A stretch of 8,927 bases of DNA, from positions 1 through 8,927 of the forward strand of contig JBGAIY010000329.1 of the NCBI GenBank assembly GCA_044225205.1, given 5' to 3'. Each line of letters opens with the position of its first letter. Position 1 is the first letter of the stretch. The stretch is from JAEUJT01 sp044225205 (GTDB lineage: Bacteria; Myxococcota; Myxococcia; Myxococcales; Myxococcaceae). Position numbers and translations under genes: made by a program. Below the pieces are notes generated by a model. That model was not told where the DNA came from. It saw nothing but the letters and a program-made list of their open reading frames with translations, and made no database searches. Of the stretch, positions 1-4,877 are shown in pieces.

Positions 1-24
1 GCTCGGAATCTTGCGATTCCGAGC
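1..24 (-). terminator. Hairpin with GCAA loop, probable terminator of the small RNA
   Basis: Perfect inverted repeat with 10-bp arms (GCTCGGAATC / GATTCCGAGC) around a 4-nt loop. Read on the minus strand the loop is GCAA, a GNRA tetraloop, whereas the plus strand would give TTGC. This favours minus-strand transcription. Any following T-run lies beyond the left edge, so termination is inferred from the strong stem and from its place at the 3' end of the structured RNA. Confidence 0.6.
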
Positions 25-108
25 CGCGGGTCTTCTTGAACTGCCGACACGGTAAGGCTGCTGAAGTGGTGGGGGGGAACCTCCTTCAACCTTGAGTCAC
101 CGTGTCGA
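1..108 (-). ncRNA. pxr: Pxr-like sigma-54-dependent small RNA (candidate)
   Basis: A structured RNA is predicted on the minus strand from about 108 down to the window edge. The base of the main hairpin is a perfect 9-bp stem (CGACACGGT at 107-99 with ACCGTGTCG at 53-45). It continues, after a small bulge, as AAGG/CCTT (93-90 with 57-54) and TTGAAG/CTTCAG (89-84 with 66-61, one G-U pair). The apical loop holds exactly seven consecutive C (77-71). A short linker leads to a 10-bp stem with a GCAA loop at 24-1. A -24/-12 promoter lies just upstream and would start transcription near 108. From established knowledge as I remember it, Pxr of Myxococcus xanthus is a roughly 100-nt, sigma-54-dependent repressor of development whose best-known mutation falls in a seven-cytosine loop of its first stem-loop. 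The match in fold, loop, promoter and neighbouring activator is why I name it. The exact 3' end may lie outside the window. Confidence 0.72.
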
Positions 109-118
109 CGGGAGCTGT

Positions 119-135
119 AGCCAGTGCCGTGCCAG
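119..135 (-). promoter_or_regulatory. Sigma-54 (-24/-12) promoter for the small RNA
   Basis: The minus strand reads CTGGCACGGCACTGGCT. Compared with the consensus YTGGCACGRNNNTTGCW, the whole -24 element is perfect and the -12 element has one mismatch (TGGC for TTGC). The invariant GG and GC doublets are present with exactly 10 bp between them. Transcription would begin about 12 bp further on, near 108, which is the foot of the long hairpin. Such promoters need an activator of the NtrC type, and one is encoded immediately upstream on the same strand. Confidence 0.7.
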
Positions 136-209
136 CGCTTTGTTTGAGTAAAAACGAAGAGTTACAAAAGATTTTGGCGCGAAAACCTTTCAGCACTGCA
201 ACTTTCGAT

Positions 210-242
210 TTCAACTTTGAATAAGTCTTTTGAAATCAAAAG
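210..242 (-). promoter_or_regulatory. Paired inverted repeats, candidate activator (enhancer) sites
   Basis: Two inverted repeats sit in an AT-rich stretch between the response regulator stop codon and the sigma-54 promoter. They are TTCAA-CT-TTGAA at 210-221 and CTTTTGA-AA-TCAAAAG at 227-242. Their centres are 19 bp apart, close to two helical turns, and lie about 107 and 127 bp upstream of the predicted small-RNA start, a usual distance for NtrC-type enhancers. The second repeat begins just after the regulator's stop codon (TAA, 244-246) and could instead be a weak terminator hairpin. The binding role is inference. Confidence 0.4.
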
Positions 243-243
243 G

Positions 244-1653
244 TTAGGTCATTTCGCGTGGCTCTTCGGCGCTGGTTTTGAGGTTGAGACGCTTCATTTT
301 GCGCCACAGCGTCGTGGCGGAGACCCCGAGCACCTCGGCCACCCTGGCCAGATCATGCCCTGATTGATCAAGCGCCGCGGCAATGGCCCGACGTTCGGCT
401 TCGGTCACCGCGTCGGCCAGGCTTTGCACCGGCACCGAGGTCGGCGCGGGCGGCGTGGCCTCGGTTCCCCTCCGGCGGAGCGGAAAGTCTTCAGGCAGCA
501 GCTCCTCGTTCTCGGCCAAGGCGGCCGCCTGCTCCACCAGGTTCTCGAGCTCCCGAACATTGCCGGGAAAATGGTAGGTCATCAGGTGGTCGACCGCGGC
601 CGGCGCGAGCCGGTGCTGGCGCCGGTTGCGGGCATTGGCGCGTTCTAAGAAGTGCGCCGCGAGCAAGGGCACGTCTTCGAGCCGCTCGCGCAGCGCCGGC
701 ACCGTGAGCGTCACGACGGCCAGGCGATAGAACAGGTCTTGGCGAAACCGCTTGTCGGCCACGTCTTTTTCGATGTCGCGGTTGGTGGCGGCCACCGTGC
801 GCACGTCGACCTGCATGGCGGCGTTCTCGCCGACGCGCCGCACTTCGCCCTCTTGCAGCACGCGCAACAGCTTCGACTGAAACGCCGGAGTCGTTTCGGT
901 GACCTCGTCGATGAAGAGCGTGCCCCCGTGCGCCTCTTCGAAGAGCCCGCGGCGCGTCTTCACCGCACCCGTGAAGGCGCCCTTCGCATGGCCGAACAGT
1001 TCGCTCTCGAGCAGGCTCTCGGTAATCGCCGCGCAATTGATGGGCACGAACGGGTGGGTGTTTCGTCGGCTCAGCGCGTGAATGGCCCGCGCGACCAGCT
1101 CTTTGCCCGTGCCCGACTCGCCTTCGACCAGCACGGTGGCGTCGCTGCTCGCCACTTTTGAAATGCGGCCGGTCAGCTCACGCATCGCCTGCGACTTGCC
1201 GATGAGAGACGACAGGCCGTGGCGTTGGCTGAACTCGCCCGCGAAGAGGTTGACGGCGGTCACCAGGCGCGCCCGCTCGAGTGCCTTCTGAACCCGGTGC
1301 ACCAGTTCGCCGTCTTTGAACGGCTTGGTGATGTAGTCGTAGGCCCCGCGCCGCATGGCTTCGACCGCCGTCTCGATGCTGCCGTGCGCGGTCATGACGA
1401 TGACCTGCGTCTGGGGCGCGATGTCCATCGCCCGCTTGAGCAGCTGAAGCCCGTCCATCGGCTCCATTTTGAGGTCGGTGAGCATGAGGTCGATGGGCGT
1501 GCCACCGAGCACCGCCACCGCTTCTTCTCCGGTGCCGCATTCGTCGACCACGAAACCTTCAGACCGCAGCAGCAAGGCCGTCGTCGCGCGCATGTTGCGC
1601 TGGTCGTCGACGACCAGAATGCGACCTCGAACATCGCTCGGCGAGGGCTCCAT
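244..1653 (-). CDS. NtrC-family sigma-54-dependent response regulator
   Basis: A 469-residue activator with the full receiver / AAA+ / Fis-type HTH layout. The receiver (about 10-128) has the acidic pair D16-D17, phospho-acceptor D60, T88 and K110. The AAA+ domain (about 148-375) has Walker A GESGTGKE at 178-185, the sigma-54 contact loop GAFTGA at 225-230, Walker B FIDE at 247-250, VAATNRD, the arginine-finger region FRQDLFYRL, and sensor II FPGNVRELENL. The C-terminal HTH includes LARVAEVLGVSATTLWRKMK. All key residues are intact, so it should be phosphorylatable and able to activate sigma-54 RNA polymerase. I chose the ATG at 1653; an ATG at 1668 adds five residues, and neither has a clear Shine-Dalgarno. 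The open frame runs back to 2022, but that extension is low-complexity Arg/Gly sequence overlapping the next gene. No histidine kinase is present in the window. Its likely target is the sigma-54 promoter immediately downstream, which would make it equivalent to the NtrC-type regulator of Pxr in M. xanthus; this is inference. Confidence 0.95.
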   Translation of the reverse strand: MEPSPSDVRGRILVVDDQRNMRATTALLLRSEGFVVDECGTGEEAVAVLGGTPIDLMLTDLKMEPMDGLQLLKRAMDIAPQTQVIVMTAHGSIETAVEAMRRGAYDYITKPFKDGELVHRVQKALERARLVTAVNLFAGEFSQRHGLSSLIGKSQAMRELTGRISKVASSDATVLVEGESGTGKELVARAIHALSRRNTHPFVPINCAAITESLLESELFGHAKGAFTGAVKTRRGLFEEAHGGTLFIDEVTETTPAFQSKLLRVLQEGEVRRVGENAAMQVDVRTVAATNRDIEKDVADKRFRQDLFYRLAVVTLTVPALRERLEDVPLLAAHFLERANARNRRQHRLAPAAVDHLMTYHFPGNVRELENLVEQAAALAENEELLPEDFPLRRRGTEATPPAPTSVPVQSLADAVTEAERRAIAAALDQSGHDLARVAEVLGVSATTLWRKMKRLNLKTSAEEPREMT

Positions 1654-1736
1654 GATCGCAGCTGGCATAGCACGTTGCGCCAACCCGTGTTCACACCACG
1701 AGGGTAGGAAACCGCCGCACAGGTAGGTCGCCGCCG

Positions 1737-2084
1737 TCAGCGCAGTTCGGCCAGGGCGTACGCCAGCACCACGGCGCACGCGGCCATGACCGCGCCCAAC
1801 GCCCAACACCCCACCGCCGTCGGTGAAAGCGGTGCCCGTCGTTTGGCCAACACGCTGACGCTCGCCGCGACCAGAACCGCGACCAGAGCCGCGAACAGGT
1901 TTCGGCCGTACCAGTCCATGCCCAGGTTCGGTCGGAGTGGCCCGAAGCTCCACTGGTGCTCCACCGGCTGGTACCAGAGCATCGGCATCGCCCAGAACGA
2001 CGGGTACGCGAGCGCTCCGCAAAACGCGGCGATGGCCGCGAACGTTGCGGCCGCGGCCGCGTCTGGGCGCTTGCCCGCGCTCAT
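1737..2084 (-). CDS. Small three-helix membrane protein, function unknown
   Basis: A 115-residue protein not recognised as a named family. It shows three hydrophobic segments (about 9-33, 62-80 and 90-112). Between the first two is an aromatic and proline-rich loop with WYQPVEH, WSFGPLRPN and DWYGRN, which looks like a conserved structural region. Its ATG overlaps the stop of the upstream gene as ATGA (2081-2084), with GAGAGG three bases before the start, so translational coupling is likely. The same frame stays open to 2471, but that extension overlaps the neighbouring gene and is Arg/Gly-rich, so I reject it. The response regulator starts 83 bp downstream on the same strand and may be co-transcribed. 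Confidence 0.8.
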   Translation of the reverse strand: MSAGKRPDAAAAATFAAIAAFCGALAYPSFWAMPMLWYQPVEHQWSFGPLRPNLGMDWYGRNLFAALVAVLVAASVSVLAKRRAPLSPTAVGCWALGAVMAACAVVLAYALAELR

Positions 2085-2566
2085 ACGCCTCTCACCAGGG
2101 TGATGAGCAGCCCCGAAATCACCTCGAACCAGACGGCGGCCGTCGTGCCGAGCACCAGAGCGCGGTGGCCACGCACCGCAGGCTGCGCTTGAGCCGGGTC
2201 GGTCAGCCGGCTCGTCACGAAGGCGCCAATGCACAGCGCCAAGCCGACCGACGCGACGTTTTCTTTGACCTCGAAGAGGGCGACGGCCCACGGTGCGTGC
2301 TCGTCGAGGTACTGGGCCCTGACGTGAAAGCGGTAGGTGGGGTACGCCAAAGCGCCCAGCACGAACGTCACCGCGTAGCTGACGGCGGTGACCTGCGAGT
2401 ACAGCCGGTCGAGGGGGCCATTCAAGCCGGCCCGAGCGACCCGCAAGGTGATGACGCCGTGGTGCGTGCACGAGCCGACGAGCGCCATTGCTCCGACTGC
2501 GTGCAGCAACACGAGCAGCTTCGCAGAATGCTCGAATGCCGTTTCAGCCATCAACTCGTTGTACAA
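2081..2566 (-). CDS. Four-helix membrane protein, function unknown
   Basis: A predicted 161-residue integral membrane protein with four hydrophobic segments (about 15-41, 58-78, 92-117 and 134-157). Several histidines lie near helix ends (H22, H35-H36, H81, H90), together with YPTYRFHVRAQYL and the intramembrane-looking FEVKEN. Such residues could bind heme or metal, but nothing here proves it, and I do not recognise the family. Start choice: a TTG at 2566 has AGGAG (2576-2580) nine bases upstream, the only good ribosome binding site. The ATG at 2551 (MAETAFEH) would give 156 residues. Further upstream ATGs (to 2641) run into the divergent monooxygenase. It overlaps the next gene by ATGA, so the pair probably forms one unit. 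The sensor for the downstream regulator is missing here, so a signalling role for this pair is possible but unproven. Confidence 0.8.
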   Translation of the reverse strand: MYNELMAETAFEHSAKLLVLLHAVGAMALVGSCTHHGVITLRVARAGLNGPLDRLYSQVTAVSYAVTFVLGALAYPTYRFHVRAQYLDEHAPWAVALFEVKENVASVGLALCIGAFVTSRLTDPAQAQPAVRGHRALVLGTTAAVWFEVISGLLITLVRGV

Positions 2567-2573
2567 GACTTGT
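2563..2573. promoter_or_regulatory. Palindrome in the divergent junction
   Basis: ACAAG-A-CTTGT is a perfect 5-bp inverted repeat around one base, lying between two divergent genes whose starts are about 28 bp apart and overlapping the TTG start of the membrane protein. It could be an operator. It is short enough to arise by chance, so confidence is low. Confidence 0.2.
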
Positions 2574-2594
2574 GACTCCTCGTACCCTGGCTCG

Positions 2595-3830
2595 GTGCCG
2601 CGCGCCCCCAGCCTCGACATCGCGGTGGTGGGAGCGGGCACCGCAGGCAGCGCCGCCGCCGTCTTCTTGAGTCGGGCGGGTCATGCCGTCACGCTGTATG
2701 AGCGGGTGCCCGAACCGTCGGCCGTCGGGGCCGGCATCGTCTTGCAGCCCACGGGCCTCGCGGTGCTGGGCAGCCTGGGGCTCCGCGAGCCCGTGCTCGC
2801 GCACGCCGAACGGCTGCGTCGGCTCTGGTGCACCACCGCGAAGCAGCGCACGGTCGTCGACCTGTCGTATGAGCTGGTTTCGCCCGACGCGTTTGGTTTG
2901 GGTCTGCACCGCGGCGTGCTGTTTCGAACGCTCTTCGACGCCGCGCGCCGAGAAACCGGCGTCACCGTGTGCACGGGTCTCGACCTCGAAGACCTCGACG
3001 AAGGCCCCCGCGGAGTGACGCTGGTCGAACGGGGAGTTCGGCGCCGCTACGGCCCGTACGACCTGGTCGTGGTGTGCAACGGTGCCCGCTCGTCAGTGCG
3101 CGACGACACGGCTCTCCACAAAACCGTCACCAAATACCCGTGGGGCGCGCTGTGGGCCGTCGTGCCGCAAAGCGAGTCACAGACGCCGTTTCAGGGAGTG
3201 CTGCGCCAAGTCGTCGACGGCACCCACACCCTCATCGGGCTCTTGCCTACGGGCCGCGCTTGGCAAGGCCGCGAACGACTCGTGTCGCTCTTCTACAGCC
3301 TCCGCGCCGACCGCCTCGACGACTTTCGCCGCCGAGACTTTTCAGAATGGAAACAGCAGGTCGCCACGCTCTTTCCAGAAACAGAGGGCGTGCTCGCTCA
3401 GCTCAATGACACCACCGACTTGGTGTTCAGCGAATACCACGACGTGGTCATGTGGCCGTGGAACACGGGGAGGGTGGTGTACCTGGGTGACGCGGCCCAC
3501 GCCACGAGCCCGCAGCTGGGCCAAGGCTGCAACCTGGCGCTGGTCGACGCGTGGGTGCTGAGCGAATGCCTCGACCACCACGAATCGGTCTTCGACGCGC
3601 TCTACGCGTATTCGCGTGCGCGCCGCTCGCACCTGCGGTGGTACCAATTCGTCACCCGGTGGCTCACGCCGTTCTTTCAGTCAGACGCGGCCGTGCTCGG
3701 CCATTTGCGCGACGCGCTCTTCGGCCCGTCGTTGCGGGTGCCCTTCGTGAAGCGCCAAATGGTCGAAGGCATGGCCGGCATCTCTCGCGGCCCGTGGCCG
3801 TGGGCGTCGCCGCTGTCGCTGCCCAAGTGA
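2595..3830 (+). CDS. FAD-dependent monooxygenase (UbiH / salicylate hydroxylase-like)
   Basis: A 411-residue class A flavoprotein monooxygenase. The N-terminal Rossmann motif GAGTAG (13-18) binds the ADP part of FAD. The second FAD motif is LGDAAHATSPQLGQG, with D299 expected to contact the ribityl/pyrophosphate region. The central DG motif, normally DG-A-R-S-x-V-R, reads CNGARSSVR (161-169), so the usual Asp is Asn162. Family enzymes use NAD(P)H and O2 to hydroxylate aromatic or polyketide-like substrates; the substrate here cannot be told. Start: GTG at 2595 gives a normal short N-terminus before the Rossmann strand. An in-frame TTG lies at 2559, and the frame is open back to 2388, but that would overlap the divergent membrane gene and add unrelated sequence. 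No clear ribosome binding site is seen. It stands alone and converges on the AT-hook gene 46 bp later, so it is probably a tailoring or detoxifying enzyme. Confidence 0.92.
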   Translation: MPRAPSLDIAVVGAGTAGSAAAVFLSRAGHAVTLYERVPEPSAVGAGIVLQPTGLAVLGSLGLREPVLAHAERLRRLWCTTAKQRTVVDLSYELVSPDAFGLGLHRGVLFRTLFDAARRETGVTVCTGLDLEDLDEGPRGVTLVERGVRRRYGPYDLVVVCNGARSSVRDDTALHKTVTKYPWGALWAVVPQSESQTPFQGVLRQVVDGTHTLIGLLPTGRAWQGRERLVSLFYSLRADRLDDFRRRDFSEWKQQVATLFPETEGVLAQLNDTTDLVFSEYHDVVMWPWNTGRVVYLGDAAHATSPQLGQGCNLALVDAWVLSECLDHHESVFDALYAYSRARRSHLRWYQFVTRWLTPFFQSDAAVLGHLRDALFGPSLRVPFVKRQMVEGMAGISRGPWPWASPLSLPK

Positions 3831-3876
3831 CTGGTGCCGCGGAGAACTCGAAGCTGAAAGACCAGACCCAACCACC

Positions 3877-4350
3877 TCAGCTCAACTGAACTTGGCGCTC
3901 GCCCATGGCCGGTTCATTGCCGTTCGAGCTGGCGGCCGAATTCGGCGAGTTTGCGAAGAGTGACGGGCCGGCGTCTTTGCGCGGGCGGCCTCGCTTGCGC
4001 GGGGCCTCGAGCCCGGCCGGCGCCGTGGGGTCTGCGCCTCGGCGCGGCTTCGGCAGCGAAATGGCGTCGACCTGCGCGGTCAGGCGCTCGTCGGTCTCGG
4101 CGAATACCTTCAGGTACGCGTGCGCGCGCTGGGCGAGCTTGAGCAACGCCTCGTGTTCGCGCTCCAGCGCCAGCCGCGTGGCCTGCAACGCCGCTTCGGC
4201 CGCGACGCATTCGAGGTGGGTCTCTTTGAGCCGCGCCACCGCCTCGTGCAGCACGCCCGCATCAAGCTCGGGGAACCGCAGGTCAGGCTGCGCCGAAAAG
4301 AGTTGAATGAGCTTCGCCACATCAGGAGCCATGAGTTCGTGGTCGTTCAT
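3877..4350 (-). CDS. Coiled-coil protein with AT-hook, function unknown
   Basis: A 157-residue protein with three visible parts. A helical, heptad-like region (about 30-92) rich in Ala, Leu and Glu is likely a coiled coil. A basic linker contains an AT-hook, RKRGRPRKD at 118-126 with the GRP core at 121-123, a motif that binds the minor groove of AT-rich DNA. The tail (about 130-157) is a Ser/Asn-rich, disordered-looking stretch. This points to a small nucleoid-associated or DNA-bridging protein; no enzymatic domain is visible. The ATG at 4350 has no Shine-Dalgarno, and a LexA-like palindrome ends only 3 bp before it, so the transcript may be leaderless or use ATG 4332 (M7). Alternative frames here are Arg-rich shadows. 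The LexA-like box suggests control by DNA damage, as inference. Confidence 0.8.
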   Translation of the reverse strand: MNDHELMAPDVAKLIQLFSAQPDLRFPELDAGVLHEAVARLKETHLECVAAEAALQATRLALEREHEALLKLAQRAHAYLKVFAETDERLTAQVDAISLPKPRRGADPTAPAGLEAPRKRGRPRKDAGPSLFANSPNSAASSNGNEPAMGERQVQLS

Positions 4351-4353
4351 GGG

Positions 4354-4370
4354 CTGAATATTTGTTCAGT
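4354..4370 (-). promoter_or_regulatory. LexA-like (SOS) box between divergent genes
   Basis: CTGAATATTTGTTCAG (4354-4369) is an inverted repeat, CTGAA-N6-TTCAG. The myxobacterial LexA consensus I remember for M. xanthus is CTRHAMRYBYGTTCAGS, and reading 4354-4370 on the plus strand gives 15 of 17 positions. On the minus strand it lies 3-19 bp upstream of the ATG at 4350. A weak promoter (TTGCGT, 17 bp, AAATAT) would place its -10 inside the box. It is also 37 bp upstream of the divergent GTG at 4407 and might control both. Confidence 0.55.
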
Positions 4371-4406
4371 GTCGCGAAGAACGCAAGAAAATGATCAGCG
4401 CAGCAG

Positions 4407-4813
4407 GTGTTCGGTGTGGTCGATCAGCTCACCTCGCACAACGCGTTCATCACGGTGACGCCCGACCTCAACGACGAAGGCCACGACGAGTGGCTGTGGG
4501 CCAGCGAACAGCTGCTCTCGGCGCTGCCCGAGCCGCGGCGCGTGACGCTGGTCGCCCAAGAGCACCAAAGCCCCACCGTCGCGAGCACCGTGCAACCGTT
4601 CTACGACTCGGCCAACCACGACCAAGACGTGCGTTTGGCGCTGGCGGCGCTCTCGCCCTGACGCCCGAGCAGAACCGGGTCGTGGTGACGGGCCGCATCA
4701 CCAGCCAAGGCTGGGGCCGAGAAGGGGGGCTTTCGCTGCGAGCGAACGGCGAAGTCTACGGCGTCAATGAATCGGGACCTGCTGCGCACCTTGCGAACGC
4801 CGCCACCCGCTGA
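4407..4813 (+). pseudogene. Unrecognised gene, apparently frameshifted
   Basis: Two adjacent stretches in different frames both look coding. The first, from GTG 4407 to the TGA at 4659-4661, gives 84 residues starting LTSHNAF-type sequence after VVDQ, with G/C-rich third positions and little Arg bias. The second continues in the -1 frame from about 4655 to the TGA at 4811-4813 (EQNRVVVTGRITSQGWGRE, then YGVNESGPAAHLANA). Joined, they make about 135 residues, as if one base had been lost near 4640-4660. No slippery heptamer supports programmed -1 frameshifting. A CTG overlapping the TGA could in principle start a second gene, but that is unusual. The frame containing the C-terminal part is open from ATG 4391, yet its middle is an Arg-rich shadow, so an additional shift near 4406 is possible. 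There is no signal peptide, and I do not recognise the family. It is either a decaying gene or a sequencing error. Confidence 0.5.
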
Positions 4814-4815
4814 CG

Positions 4816-4840
4816 CCAAGTTCGGGTCAACCGAACTTGG
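4816..4840. terminator. Hairpin between convergent genes, probable bidirectional terminator
   Basis: A perfect 10-bp inverted repeat (CCAAGTTCGG / CCGAACTTGG) around a 5-nt loop begins 3 bp after the stop at 4813 and lies 38 bp beyond the pckG stop. No T-run follows on either strand, so it may stabilise 3' ends rather than terminate strictly. A second copy of ACCGAACTT occurs at 4865-4873 just outside the pckG stop codon. Confidence 0.55.
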
Positions 4841-4877
4841 GGTGAAGCGCGACGGACCGGCTCGACCGAACTTTGAG

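Noticed and set aside
1..24. Fragment of a tRNA gene
   Set aside because: The stem is 10 bp with a 4-nt loop, unlike any tRNA arm, and no CCA-end or T-loop signature is present.
45..107. Reading the long hairpin as a plus-strand RNA such as 6S, SRP or a riboswitch
   Set aside because: None of the conserved segments I know for those families is present. The promoter, the GNRA loop and the seven-C loop all fit the minus strand.
227..242. Strong intrinsic terminator of the response regulator
   Set aside because: The stem is AT-only apart from its ends, leaves a loop of 2-4 nt, and has no T-run after it, so I list it mainly as a candidate binding site.
1654..2022. N-terminal extension of the response regulator by 123 codons
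   Set aside because: It overlaps the downstream end of a better-supported membrane protein gene, is Arg/Gly/Val-rich shadow sequence, and the receiver domain begins right after the ATG at 1653.
2085..2471. N-terminal extension of the 115-residue membrane protein
   Set aside because: The ATG at 2084 overlaps the upstream stop as ATGA with a nearby GAGAGG, and the extension is a shadow of the 161-residue membrane protein.
2388..2594. Upstream ATG for the monooxygenase
   Set aside because: It would place about 70 unrelated residues before the Rossmann strand and overlap the divergent membrane gene.
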